Source: JACRAO01 sp964490895
GTDB lineage: Bacteria; Bdellovibrionota; UBA1018
Reading direction: 5' to 3'
Length of the DNA: 33,106 nt
Assembly (NCBI GenBank): GCA_964490895.1
Contig: CAZBEI010000095.1
Coordinates: forward strand, 1 to 33,106
The number at the start of each line of letters is the position of its first letter. Position 1 is the stretch's first letter. Under the pieces are notes generated by a model. It was not told the origin of the DNA. It searched no databases and worked only from the letters and a program-made list of their open reading frames with translations. The position numbers were made by a program, and so were the translations under genes. Positions 6,964-15,632 of this stretch are shown here, in pieces.

Positions 6964-9900
6964 TTAGGAGCGATTGTCACCCATTTCTCCGTCTGTATGC
7001 CCCACGGAGTAATAAGTAGCTTGTGGATGATGAAATACAATAGCAGAAACGGATGCCTCGGGATCCATCATAAACCCTTCGGTGAGGGTTACTCCAATGG
7101 CTTCTGGCTTGAGAAGCTGAAAAAGAAGTGTTTGATCGTCTAATTTTGGGCAGGCAGGATAACCAAAGGAATATCGCTTTCCTCTGTACTTAGCTTGGAA
7201 TCTTTCCATCATTGTCATTTGAGCGGGGTCTGGGTAGCCCCAGGCATTTCGAATTTGGCAGTGTAAAAACTCTGCATAAGCCTCGGCTGTCTCTAAGGCC
7301 AATGCTTGAACAATATGGGATTTTAAGTACTGGCCTTCGTTTTTTAGTTGTTCTGAGCGTTCTCTCACGCCTTTTCCAGCAGTTACAACAAAAAGCGCTA
7401 AGTTGTCGTCTCCTTGTGGCAAGAGGTAGTCTGACAGACAAAGTCCATTTTTTTTAGGCTGTCGAGGGAATTCAAATTGGGCTATCTCTTTCTTATCGTC
7501 TGAAAAAAGACCAACTTTATTTCCGTTCCCCTGTGCTTTGAAAAACTGATAGACCGCCATGGGTTGCATGATGTCCGAGTCTCGATATTCTTTTTTAACA
7601 TCTTGCACGGCTTCGAAGATCAATTGAGATTTTGGATCAGCCGTGCCTGTTTCTAATGCTCGTACTGCACTTCCTTTGAGGCCTAGGTGTCTTCCGTAGA
7701 GCATGAGGGGGTTGATGTATTTCCAAATGAGGTCTCTCGAGGTTGTTCTGAACAGATGACGCTCAAAATCCGGTGGTTTTGGGACTTCGTTTGAGAGAGA
7801 GATCTGGGTTGAGCGTGTGTTTGGGCTATCTCCGGAGTCCAAATGATTTGGTTTAGATTGACTGGCTAAATTTTTTTCTCTTTTTTCCTTTAGATCGGAT
7901 TTTAGTTTTTCAAAACTTTTTGGATCCATTATGATCTTGGCAAGGTCTAGCCCTTTCATTGCGTCTTTTGCATAGGCTACAGTGCCCGTGTATGCTTTCG
8001 AAATTTGTTTGAGAACAAAGTTTTCTGTCAAAGCAGCTCCTCCAACTAAAATGGGTGTGGCTATCTCTGCTTTCGAGAAGTCCTCAGCAGTGAGGACCAT
8101 TTGCTGGGCGGATTTTACGAGTAACCCAGACAGCCCTACAATGTCAGGACGATGTGTCCGGATAGCTTGGATGAGTTGTTCTGGGGGGACTTTGATCCCT
8201 AAGTTAATGACCTGAAAGCCATTGTTAGATAAAATGATTTCTACTAGATTTTTTCCGATGTCGTGGACATCTCCTTTTACAGTGGCCAAGATGACTTTTC
8301 CTCGGTGTGAGGACTCTGTCTTTTCCATAAAGGGCTCCAAATGTGAGACAGCGGCTTTCATGACTTCGGCAGACTGTAAGACCTCTGCCACGATGAGTTG
8401 ATTTAGATTAAAAAGGCGTCCGACTTCGTCCATCCCCTTCATGAGCGGGCCATTAATGATCTCAAGTGGTTTCATGGTTTTTTTGAGGGTGTCTAAATCT
8501 GGAACCAAGCCCTCTTTAGAGCCCTCTAAGATATACTGTGGTAGCCTTTCGAGAAGCGGGAGTTTTTGTTTTTCCTCTTTTTTTACTGGTTTTTTTTGCC
8601 TAAAGTGATTGGCAAAAGTAGTGACAGGGTCAGCACCATGATTAAAGAGAAGATTTTCTGCCAAGGTTTTCTCAATCTCAGAAATTTGAGTATAGCGAAC
8701 CAGTTTTTCCGAATTGACAATAGCCAGATCTAATCCTGCCTGGACACAGTGATATAAAAAAACAGAATTTAAAACTTCCCTGCCTTCGGAGGGAAGACCG
8801 AAACTCACATTAGAAATTCCCAGAACAGTTTTCGTCATCGGAAAACGGGCCTTAATGAGTTTGATCCCTTCTATTGTTTCTCGGGCAGAGCCTACGTACT
8901 GAGCGTCTCCAGTTCCGCATGGAAAAACTAAAGGATCCCAATAAATATCTTGGGGCAGGACTTTGTATTTTTGAGTGAGTAATTCAAACGAACGTTCCGC
9001 AATGGAGAGCTTTCGTTCGCGGGTCACGCCCATGCCTTGGATAGGGTCTTCGTCAATGGTGCCAACCACGATTGCTGCGCCAAAACGTTTAGCCAAGGGG
9101 ATGACTTTTTTGAAGCGTTCTTCGCCTTCTTCTAGGTTGATGGAGTTGATGAGGGCTTTGCCCTGACAGTAGGTGAGAGCTGATTCGATGACCTTATCGT
9201 CTGTCGAGTCGATCATAATTGGGGTTTTGATTTGTCGGATGGCTTTTTCAAGATAACTTCGCATATCCTCTAGCTCATCTCGATCCGGATTGGCAAGACA
9301 GACATCTACAATCTGGGCCCCGTTTTTTATTTGGGCTCGAGCTACTTCAGAAGCTTCCTCAAATTTTCCATCACAAATCAGAGTCTTAAATTTTTTGCTT
9401 CCTATGACATTGCATCTTTCACCAACGAGAATGGGCCGAAGGTCTTCGGTTATTTCAAGGTAGTCTATTCCAGATAGAGTAGATTTTGAATCAGGTCGAG
9501 CCTGTCGTGGCTTTTGGTTTTGAACAAGGTTACACATCGCTTCGATGTGCTTAGGGGTGGTACCGCAACAGCCCCCGATCAGGTTAAGCCAGCCGCTTTG
9601 AATAAAGCGCGATAAAATATGGGTCACCATTATAGGAGTCTCAAGATAGTGTCCATTTTCGTCTGGGAGCCCCGCGTTAGGAACGCAGGCCAATGGAAAA
9701 GGCGAAAGTTTTGAAAGGGTCCTAATGGGATCTGTCATAAACTCAGGCCCTGTTGCACAATTGAGACCGACATAGAGGAGATCCAGATGTTGAATGGAGG
9801 TCAACCAAGCTTCGGGAGTTTGCCCGGCAAGCATGGTGCCCGTGGGTTCTATGGTCCCGGAAACTGCAATGGGGATAGCTGCTTTTTTTTCTACAAACAA

Positions 9901-10449
9901 CTCCTCCATGGCAATGAGTGCGGCTTTAATATTACGAGTGTCTTGGCAAGTTTCTAATAATAAATAGTCGACTCCACCTTCAAAAAGAGCTTTTGCCTGT
10001 TCATAAAAGTGTTTTTTGAGTTCTTCAAAATGAATACCCCCTGTCACAGAAATGGCTTTAGTTGTGGGGCCCATGGCTCCTGCGACAAATCTTGGTTTGA
10101 GATCAGTCGAATACTTGAGAGCAAGTTGTTTTGCTAAGGTGGCTGCTTTAAAATTGATTTCATATGTTTTTGGACTGAGGTTATATTCCGCAAGAACGAG
10201 GGGTGTTGCTCCAAAGGTATTGGTCTCTAAAATATCACAACCTGCTTTTAGGTAACTTTCGTGAATTTCACAGATTACCTCGGGGTGTGTCAAAATTAAA
10301 ATCTCATTGCATCCTTCGTACTCAGCTCCCCCAAAGTCTTTTGCTGTTAGATTTTTATTTTGAATGGCTGTTCCCATGGCTCCATCGAGAACAAGGATGA
10401 ATTCTTTCATTCTTTCTTTAATTTTTTGAGTTCGCCCAGATTGGTCCAT
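6964..10449 (-). CDS. metH: cobalamin-dependent methionine synthase
   Basis: Transfers methyl from 5-methyl-THF to homocysteine via methylcobalamin. Numbered from the ATG at 10449 (1161 residues; E. coli MetH has 1227), the modules are in canonical order. The homocysteine domain has zinc ligands C231 (GLNCATGP) and C294/C295 (GGCCGTTP). The pterin domain starts at VGERCNVIG (342-350). The cap and B12 domains follow, with DVHDIG at 727-732, whose His ligates cobalt. The reactivation domain lies near the C-terminus (GYPACP). The frame stays open upstream to a TTG at 10518, but those 23 residues look unlike MetH, so I prefer 10449. No B12 or SAM riboswitch is recognisable upstream. Its stop is 9 bases from the GT2 gene. 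Confidence 0.96.
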   Translation of the reverse strand: MDQSGRTQKIKERMKEFILVLDGAMGTAIQNKNLTAKDFGGAEYEGCNEILILTHPEVICEIHESYLKAGCDILETNTFGATPLVLAEYNLSPKTYEINFKAATLAKQLALKYSTDLKPRFVAGAMGPTTKAISVTGGIHFEELKKHFYEQAKALFEGGVDYLLLETCQDTRNIKAALIAMEELFVEKKAAIPIAVSGTIEPTGTMLAGQTPEAWLTSIQHLDLLYVGLNCATGPEFMTDPIRTLSKLSPFPLACVPNAGLPDENGHYLETPIMVTHILSRFIQSGWLNLIGGCCGTTPKHIEAMCNLVQNQKPRQARPDSKSTLSGIDYLEITEDLRPILVGERCNVIGSKKFKTLICDGKFEEASEVARAQIKNGAQIVDVCLANPDRDELEDMRSYLEKAIRQIKTPIMIDSTDDKVIESALTYCQGKALINSINLEEGEERFKKVIPLAKRFGAAIVVGTIDEDPIQGMGVTRERKLSIAERSFELLTQKYKVLPQDIYWDPLVFPCGTGDAQYVGSARETIEGIKLIKARFPMTKTVLGISNVSFGLPSEGREVLNSVFLYHCVQAGLDLAIVNSEKLVRYTQISEIEKTLAENLLFNHGADPVTTFANHFRQKKPVKKEEKQKLPLLERLPQYILEGSKEGLVPDLDTLKKTMKPLEIINGPLMKGMDEVGRLFNLNQLIVAEVLQSAEVMKAAVSHLEPFMEKTESSHRGKVILATVKGDVHDIGKNLVEIILSNNGFQVINLGIKVPPEQLIQAIRTHRPDIVGLSGLLVKSAQQMVLTAEDFSKAEIATPILVGGAALTENFVLKQISKAYTGTVAYAKDAMKGLDLAKIIMDPKSFEKLKSDLKEKREKNLASQSKPNHLDSGDSPNTRSTQISLSNEVPKPPDFERHLFRTTSRDLIWKYINPLMLYGRHLGLKGSAVRALETGTADPKSQLIFEAVQDVKKEYRDSDIMQPMAVYQFFKAQGNGNKVGLFSDDKKEIAQFEFPRQPKKNGLCLSDYLLPQGDDNLALFVVTAGKGVRERSEQLKNEGQYLKSHIVQALALETAEAYAEFLHCQIRNAWGYPDPAQMTMMERFQAKYRGKRYSFGYPACPKLDDQTLLFQLLKPEAIGVTLTEGFMMDPEASVSAIVFHHPQATYYSVGHTDGEMGDNRS

Positions 10450-10500
10450 TTTATACTTTAATAGCCTGACCTCGTGGAACTTGCAAAGAATAACATTCTT

Positions 10501-10514
10501 CCTGCATATGCAGG
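10501..10514. promoter_or_regulatory. 14-bp perfect palindrome upstream of metH
   Basis: CCTGCATATGCAGG is its own reverse complement and lies in the divergent metH/sulfatase intergenic region. On the minus strand a weak -35/-10 pair (TTGTCC, 17-base spacer, TGTTAT) can be drawn with most of the palindrome inside the spacer, which would suit a dimeric repressor controlling metH. The palindrome is seen directly; its regulatory role is a guess. Confidence 0.4.
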
Positions 10515-10521
10515 ACAATCT

Positions 10522-10549
10522 TTGACAGACCCTTAATTTTGTTTAAAAT
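10522..10549 (+). promoter_or_regulatory. sigma-70-type promoter for the sulfatase-like operon
   Basis: A consensus -35 TTGACA (10522-10527) is followed after a 16-base spacer by TAAAAT (10544-10549, five of six matches to TATAAT). The expected transcript start near 10556 gives a leader of about 24 bases containing a GGAGG ribosome site just ahead of the ATG at 10580. Confidence 0.7.
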
Positions 10550-10579
10550 TAATAAAACGTCTTCTATGATGGAGGGTGT

Positions 10580-12202
10580 ATGTTTAATATCCTCCATTTC
10601 ACTATTTTTAATTTAATTTTATCGTTTTACCCCCTGAGTAAGACCCTGGCGGTCAACTGGAGTAGTCTTTCTGATATTTCTCCTACAGAGCTTGTTTTTT
10701 TATCTCTTTATTTTTTATTTGTGTTTTGTATCAATGAGTTTATTTTCCTGATGAGGGGTTCTCATCGGTTTGGTTTGCTTTTTCATTCCTGCATTGTTCT
10801 TCTTTTCTCTTGGGAGGTTATCCTTTTATTCTTACCTGATGTCTATTGGGTGGGCATCGGATTTGCGGGATTTTTATCATTGATTTTTTATTGCATTTAT
10901 CACCTTTCAAAAAAAGAAAAAGGGGATCAAGTTATTTATAAGACTCTTTTGGTGATCGGAATTCTCCCTTTTTTGCAGCTTTTTTTTAGTCAGGGGTATA
11001 GCTATTTGACTGAGCCGGCAACGAAAAAAATAGAGCCTTTTTTTCTTGAGGACTTAGCACACCTATCTATCCAGAAAAATATTAAAAGTAATCCACATGT
11101 TTATTTTTTACTTTTTGACACCATGTCTGACTTTGATTCGTTTCTGACAAATGTGGCTCCTCCTCCTCAGGTCTTGCAGTTGCAAGAGACATTTTCAAAT
11201 TTTAAAAAGGAGATGCTTGACCTTGGGCTCCTGGAAATCCCCCATTCTTGGAGTAATTATGGAAGAACAATCCCATCCATGCCCTCTTTTTTTAACTTCA
11301 GCTATGTCACTGAGTCTGCAATAAAATCCATCCCGCCAAGCGATTATTACGGCTTTAAAACAAGTTGGATGCTAAAGTTTTTGAAAGAACTAGATTTTTC
11401 TGTGGTTACAAAAACCTATAAAAACAGATGCCCAAAGGTTTTTGATCACTGTTTTAAATTTCCAGAAAATCCTGGGCTGACAGCGCTTATTTTTTCGTCA
11501 ACGCCAGTTTTTAGTCTTTTGAGTCGGTTTGAAAGATTTTTTTTATCTCACTTTTCTGTCAGTATCATGAAAAAAATAATTCCAAATCTTTCGAGCCATA
11601 AGCTCAAAGAAGTGCGGAACTTTAATGCTTATATAAAAAATAAAAAAATAAAAAAACAACCCGAATTCACTTATGTGCATTTTCAGGGACCTCACCCTAT
11701 TAATTATTTTAATGAAAACTGCGAACCCATTACAATGGGGGTAAGCCGACAAACTTCGGGTGAAGAATATTTTTCGGAAGATTTTAATCTAAACAATTAT
11801 GCTAAAGAATACCTCTGTTTCTTGAAAAAAATTCGGCAAGTAGTAAGCACGATTTTAGAAGTAGACCCCCATGCGTGGTTCCTCGTGATGGCTGATCATG
11901 GAGTAGGGGTACAGCAGTATGGAACTTATTCTTCTGACCCATGGGATCAGAGAAGGTTGGATGCTACATTCAAAACTTTGGCGTTTACTAAGCTCCCAAA
12001 AGAATGTGCCGATAAAATGGTAAAAACTAAAACCCACGTCAATAAAAGCAGAGTATTGATGAATTGTATTTTAGGAAGAGACTTGCTTGGACCATTGCCA
12101 GACAAAATTTCGGCTCTAACTTTTGCTCTATTCAAGGAGTTTAATCTCAATCAACAAGGGCTGTATCAAGAATCAGGAGGTCCAACTGAAAATGGCAAAT
12201 AA
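10580..12202 (+). CDS. membrane-anchored sulfatase/phosphoethanolamine-transferase-fold protein
   Basis: A 540-residue protein with about four hydrophobic helices in residues 1-140 and a C-terminal alkaline-phosphatase/sulfatase-type catalytic domain, presumably periplasmic. The metal and catalytic landmarks are visible: the first metal Asp in FLLFDTMSDFD (D180), the nucleophile region NYGRTIPSMPSFFNF (Thr230 or Ser233), FQGPHPINYF at about 369-377, and MADHG with D439/H440. Related enzymes hydrolyse sulfate esters or transfer phosphoethanolamine or phosphoglycerol to envelope glycans; which of these applies is not readable here. It has its own promoter, overlaps the next small gene by 11 bases, and is divergent from metH. 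Its codon use is strikingly AT-rich in the membrane part. Confidence 0.82.
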   Translation: MFNILHFTIFNLILSFYPLSKTLAVNWSSLSDISPTELVFLSLYFLFVFCINEFIFLMRGSHRFGLLFHSCIVLLFSWEVILLFLPDVYWVGIGFAGFLSLIFYCIYHLSKKEKGDQVIYKTLLVIGILPFLQLFFSQGYSYLTEPATKKIEPFFLEDLAHLSIQKNIKSNPHVYFLLFDTMSDFDSFLTNVAPPPQVLQLQETFSNFKKEMLDLGLLEIPHSWSNYGRTIPSMPSFFNFSYVTESAIKSIPPSDYYGFKTSWMLKFLKELDFSVVTKTYKNRCPKVFDHCFKFPENPGLTALIFSSTPVFSLLSRFERFFLSHFSVSIMKKIIPNLSSHKLKEVRNFNAYIKNKKIKKQPEFTYVHFQGPHPINYFNENCEPITMGVSRQTSGEEYFSEDFNLNNYAKEYLCFLKKIRQVVSTILEVDPHAWFLVMADHGVGVQQYGTYSSDPWDQRRLDATFKTLAFTKLPKECADKMVKTKTHVNKSRVLMNCILGRDLLGPLPDKISALTFALFKEFNLNQQGLYQESGGPTENGK

Positions 12203-12395
12203 TATTGTTTTACTCTCGATTGTCTTTATTTTGTTTTGTCCGGCTTCTGCATTTGCCTATTTGGATCCAGGCACCGGGAGCTACTTGCTGCAAATTTTTC
12301 TGGGTCTTTTCTTTGGTGCTTTTTTTGCCATTAAACTTTATTGGAGAAAGATAAAGAATTTTTTTATAGAGAAGTTTTCTAAAAATAAACGATGA
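12192..12395 (+). CDS. small exported YLDPGTGS-motif protein
   Basis: A 67-residue protein. Residues 1-22 form a signal peptide ending ASAFA. The predicted mature N-terminus is YLDPGTGSYLLQ (23-34), followed by one hydrophobic segment (35-50) and a strongly basic tail ending KFSKNKR. I recall small uncharacterised proteins with a Y(L/I)DPG(T/S)GS motif placed after a signal peptide next to envelope enzymes; no function is established. The ATG at 12192 is chosen because it begins the signal peptide; a TTG at 12123 would add residues read from inside the sulfatase gene. It overlaps the sulfatase gene by 11 bases and the next ATG by 4 bases, so it belongs to a coupled three-gene unit. Confidence 0.8.
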   Translation: MANNIVLLSIVFILFCPASAFAYLDPGTGSYLLQIFLGLFFGAFFAIKLYWRKIKNFFIEKFSKNKR

Positions 12396-13765
12396 AATTA
12401 CCTGAATCTATTCCCAGTTCTTTTCGGGATCCCAGTGGTTTTTTGTTCAAAGATGACGGCATTTTGTATCGTCATATCGGCCACTCGTACAGGGATCATT
12501 ATGAATATCTGATGCATTCTGGACTTTACAAAATATTGATTGAAAAAAAATTACTCATTGCACATGCAGAAGTTGCTTTAGAATATAAAAGTTCTTTTAA
12601 AGTTATTCGCCCTCAAAAAATTCCTTTTATTTCTTACCCCTATGAGTGGTGTTTTAGTCAACTAAAAACGGCTGCTCAAACCACCTTAGAAATTCAGAAA
12701 CTGGCTATAGAACAGGGTATGTCGTTAAAAGATGCGAGCGGTTTTAATATTCAATTTTGTGGATCCCAGCCTCTGCTGATTGATACGTTGTCATTCGAAA
12801 GGTATAAAGAAAATCAGCCTTGGGTTGCGTATCGTCAATTTTGCCAACATTTTTTAGCTCCGCTCAGTCTCATGGCTAAAAAAGATATCCGACTAGACCA
12901 ACTCCTTCGAATTTATCTCGACGGAATCCCACTGGACTTGGCAAGTCGTCTGTTGCCTTGGAGTTCTTATTTTTCTCCTGGCTTGATGATCCACATTCAC
13001 GTCCATGCCAAAACCCAAGCTCATTTTTCTGCTCAGTCATCGCCCATAAAAAACACAACTCGGAAATTTTCTAAATTGTCTATGTTAGGTCTCGTAGATC
13101 AACTGATGGGTTGCGTTAATGCGCTCAAGCTCCCTACACAAAAAACAGAGTGGGGGGCTTATTATGAAAACACCAATTACTCGGGAAAAGCATTTGAGGA
13201 AAAAAAATCCAAAGTAGAACAGTTTTTAAAACAAGTTCGGCCCAAAACGGCGTGGGACTTGGGTGCCAATACTGGAGTTTTTAGCAAACTTGCTGTTTCT
13301 GAGGGTGCCTATACTGTTTCTTTCGACAATGACCCTTTGGCAATAGAAAAAAACTACCTCTTGTCGCGCACTCAAAATGAAACACAACTATTGCCACTTC
13401 TTTTAGATTTAACAAATCCCAGTCCTGGGCTGGGGTGGTCCAATACTGAGCGGGATTCTCTCATGGAGCGTGGACCCGTGGATGTTGTCATGGCTTTAGC
13501 TCTGATCCATCATTTGGCGATTTCTAACAATTTGCCATTGGAAAAAATCGCTGGGTTTTTTAAAAAAATGACAAAACACCTCGTCATTGAATTTGTGCCA
13601 AAATCGGATTCTCAAGTAAAACGCCTCCTCTCTACGAGAGAAGATATTTTTGAAAATTACACACGCGAAGGATTCGAAAAAGCATTTCTGACTTATTTTA
13701 AAATTCAGGCAGCCCTGCCCCTTGTTGAGAGCGAACGTGTTTTGTATCTCATGAGCGCTCTTTAG
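12392..13765 (+). CDS. class I SAM-dependent methyltransferase with long N-terminal domain
   Basis: A 457-residue protein. The N-terminal 250 residues open with FRDPSGFLF and YRHIGHSYRDHYEYLMHSG, a pattern I associate with a NoeA-like family of large methyltransferases. The C-terminal third is a Rossmann methyltransferase with motif I DLGANTG (289-295) and acidic SFDNDP (310-315). The later segment VDVVMALALIHHL fits motif II. There is no signal peptide, so it acts on a cytoplasmic precursor. It starts inside the stop of the YLDPGTGS gene and is the last gene of the operon, overlapping convergent pgsA by 17 bases. The substrate is unknown; the neighbouring sulfatase-fold enzyme suggests an envelope polysaccharide or lipid. 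Confidence 0.82.
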   Translation: MKLPESIPSSFRDPSGFLFKDDGILYRHIGHSYRDHYEYLMHSGLYKILIEKKLLIAHAEVALEYKSSFKVIRPQKIPFISYPYEWCFSQLKTAAQTTLEIQKLAIEQGMSLKDASGFNIQFCGSQPLLIDTLSFERYKENQPWVAYRQFCQHFLAPLSLMAKKDIRLDQLLRIYLDGIPLDLASRLLPWSSYFSPGLMIHIHVHAKTQAHFSAQSSPIKNTTRKFSKLSMLGLVDQLMGCVNALKLPTQKTEWGAYYENTNYSGKAFEEKKSKVEQFLKQVRPKTAWDLGANTGVFSKLAVSEGAYTVSFDNDPLAIEKNYLLSRTQNETQLLPLLLDLTNPSPGLGWSNTERDSLMERGPVDVVMALALIHHLAISNNLPLEKIAGFFKKMTKHLVIEFVPKSDSQVKRLLSTREDIFENYTREGFEKAFLTYFKIQAALPLVESERVLYLMSAL

Positions 13766-14336
13766 AGCGCCTTTTCTGTTTGAGGCTTAAAAAGAATTGA
13801 ACTCCATAGTCCTTGGCTGACCAAAGGCTGATGGCTAAAGAAAGATAAATGAGCAATGTCCCGATTTCAAAAAGGGGGATACCAAAGAGGCCTTGTTTGA
13901 CCATTAGAAAAGGGATAGCCACCATCTGAGTGATGGTTTTCCATTTGGCTGTTGTAGAGGCGGGGATAATCACTCCCTCGGCGCTGGCGAGTGCGCGCAG
14001 CCCCGTGATTGCAAGTTCCCTACAAATGAGCAAAATTACAATAACGGGATGAATGCGTCCTAACTCTAATAGCATCACTAAAGCGGAAATTACCAAAAAC
14101 TTATCCGCAAGAGGGTCTAACAATTTCCCATAAATAGTGACAGATTTTTGACTGCGAGCCAAGTAGCCATCAAAATAATCCGTAATACTAGCAATGCCAA
14201 AGAAAATAGCAGAGATCAGATCCCAAGTGGGGCTTTTTATGAATAAAAGCCCTACTACGATAGGAGCAAAGCCAATTCGGGTCAGGGTCAGTAGATTAGG
14301 AGTGTTATTGAAAATAAGGTCTTTGTCAGACTCCAT
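13749..14336 (-). CDS. pgsA: CDP-diacylglycerol-glycerol-3-phosphate 3-phosphatidyltransferase
   Basis: Inner-membrane enzyme making phosphatidylglycerol phosphate from CDP-diacylglycerol and glycerol-3-phosphate, the committed step to phosphatidylglycerol and cardiolipin. With the ATG at 14336 it has 195 residues. It carries the complete CDP-alcohol phosphotransferase motif D-x2-DG-x2-AR-x8-G-x3-D-x3-D at residues 53-78 (DYFDGYLAR, then G70, D74, D78). NTPNLLTLTRIG at the N-terminus is typical of PgsA, and several hydrophobic helices follow. An in-frame ATG at 14372 would add 12 residues but leave only 14 bases to the divergent gene; neither start has a strong ribosome site. Confidence 0.9.
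   Translation of the reverse strand: MESDKDLIFNNTPNLLTLTRIGFAPIVVGLLFIKSPTWDLISAIFFGIASITDYFDGYLARSQKSVTIYGKLLDPLADKFLVISALVMLLELGRIHPVIVILLICRELAITGLRALASAEGVIIPASTTAKWKTITQMVAIPFLMVKQGLFGIPLFEIGTLLIYLSLAISLWSAKDYGVQFFLSLKQKRRSKERS
13755..13780 (+). terminator. terminator hairpin at the end of the sulfatase/methyltransferase operon
   Basis: GCGCTC-TTTA-GAGCGC (13755-13770) forms a 6-bp GC-rich stem, followed on the plus strand by CTTTTCTGTTT. It lies across the stop codon of the methyltransferase gene and the last codons of convergent pgsA. The minus-strand side lacks a T run, so it is probably one-directional. Confidence 0.6.
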
Positions 14337-14386
14337 GGCTTTTTTATACTTGAGTGGGCTATGAAAAACCATTTAAAGTTAATGAG

Positions 14387-14968
14387 ATGAAGAAAATAGA
14401 ATGGGTCTTACTCTTATTGCTCTTTTTATCGAAGGCCTTGGGGGCAGGAAGCCAACCCCCTGTTATTCAAACGCTTTTAAAACCTGCCGTCTATCAAGAG
14501 GTTTTGAAAGAACGAGGGGTAAAAGCCTATGCCTCATTGGACGGCAACAAGTATTCATTTTATGCCTCTATGTTGGTGCACCGAAGCTTGAAAGTGACAA
14601 GAGCAGTTTTGACAAACTATAAACTCTACTCAGAGATGGTACCTTATATTGATCGAACTGAATATTCTGAAAAAACTCACGTTTTAGAGATTCAAGGTGG
14701 GATTTGGAATTTTAAGCTCGTCTCCTCTGTTTTATTTCAAGAACAGGGAGAAAAGTGGATTCACTTTAAAATCATCAAAGGACATTTCTTAGGACTCAGT
14801 GGTAATCTTTATTTTGAAAACCTAGGAGAAAAGGGTACTCTTGTTTACATGGATGGGTTCATTTTGGGTGAAAAATGGCCCCCCCGATTTATTATGGAAA
14901 GAGGAGCTGAAATTGTTTTTCAGTTTACTGGGACTAAAATGCGTTCTTATATTGAATCAAAAAGATGA
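14387..14968 (+). CDS. exported START/SRPBCC-like protein
   Basis: A 193-residue protein with an N-terminal signal peptide (MKKIEWVLLLLLFLSKALGA) and a domain resembling the START/polyketide-cyclase fold. Alternating strands and the segment AVLTNYKLYSEMVPYIDRTEYSEK fit the family's 'D...yp.w.P.v...' region, in which a hydrophobic pocket binds a lipid or isoprenoid. The ATG at 14387 is preferred because it starts the signal peptide; an in-frame GTG at 14354 lies upstream. It overlaps the PilZ gene through an ATGA stop/start junction. Periplasmic location and lipid binding are inferred; the ligand is unknown. Confidence 0.7.
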   Translation: MKKIEWVLLLLLFLSKALGAGSQPPVIQTLLKPAVYQEVLKERGVKAYASLDGNKYSFYASMLVHRSLKVTRAVLTNYKLYSEMVPYIDRTEYSEKTHVLEIQGGIWNFKLVSSVLFQEQGEKWIHFKIIKGHFLGLSGNLYFENLGEKGTLVYMDGFILGEKWPPRFIMERGAEIVFQFTGTKMRSYIESKR

Positions 14969-15630
14969 ACTCTAGAAGAAAATTTCCCAGACTGACTCCT
15001 ACTTCTGCGCAGTTCAAGCACCAAGAATCTGGAAAAATTTATTCAACTTTAGACCTTTCTGCTGAGGGCTTGGCGCTTCTGATTTTAGATTCCAAAGACT
15101 TTATTTTTTTTACCCTAGGAGCCTCTCTCGAGGGGACACTCAATCTCAAAAGAGAAAAGCACGCTGTCACACTCAAAGTTTGTTCTATTGGCAAGGAACG
15201 AATTGGTTGTATTTTTGTTACGTTGGAACAATCCCTGAGAATCAAAATCCAGCAGCTTTTAGATCCAGAAAAACTGGCGCAAGAGTTAAAAATATTTCCA
15301 TCCCTTCCTTTGGACCAAGTTTGGTACCATGGATCCTATGGCACAGATTTGTTTTTTATAAGGGGTGGTGACGAAGGATTTCAGAGTTTTATTTTTTACA
15401 TTTTAGGAAGTTTTATAGGATGGGATACAGGCAAGGGACTACGGACGGGCGAAGTCGCCTATTTAGATGAAAAATGCGAAGAAAAAGGTATTTTTCGATA
15501 CGAAACTCTTGAACTTAAGCAGGATTCAGAAAAAAGTTCCATCAAATTAGGGATTGCAAAAACACTTGTTTTAAGTTCTAAACTACCTCAAGAGTTAAAA
15601 CAGTGGTGCATTGAGCGCCTCGAGGAGTAA
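14965..15630 (+). CDS. PilZ-domain c-di-GMP-binding protein
   Basis: A 221-residue protein with the two PilZ signatures: RxxxR as R5-KFP-R9 (RRKFPR, residues 4-9) and DxSxxG as D30-x-S32-xx-G35 in LDLSAEGLAL. Both c-di-GMP-contact motifs are intact, so nucleotide binding is likely. Residues 115-221 form a second region with no recognised motif. There is no signal peptide, so it is cytoplasmic. Its ATG overlaps the previous stop, and glpX starts 3 bases after its stop. The convergent HD-GYP gene 1.7 kb away may degrade the same second messenger. The output of this effector is unknown. Confidence 0.8.
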   Translation: MNSRRKFPRLTPTSAQFKHQESGKIYSTLDLSAEGLALLILDSKDFIFFTLGASLEGTLNLKREKHAVTLKVCSIGKERIGCIFVTLEQSLRIKIQQLLDPEKLAQELKIFPSLPLDQVWYHGSYGTDLFFIRGGDEGFQSFIFYILGSFIGWDTGKGLRTGEVAYLDEKCEEKGIFRYETLELKQDSEKSSIKLGIAKTLVLSSKLPQELKQWCIERLEE

Positions 15631-15632
15631 TT

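Noticed and set aside
10450..10518. 23-residue N-terminal extension of MetH from a TTG start
   Set aside because: The added residues are unlike MetH, include the regulatory palindrome, and have no ribosome site.
10450..10579. Cobalamin or SAM/SAH riboswitch upstream of metH
   Set aside because: The gap is only about 130 bases, contains promoters for both sides, and shows no B12-box or SAM/SAH-riboswitch-like core.
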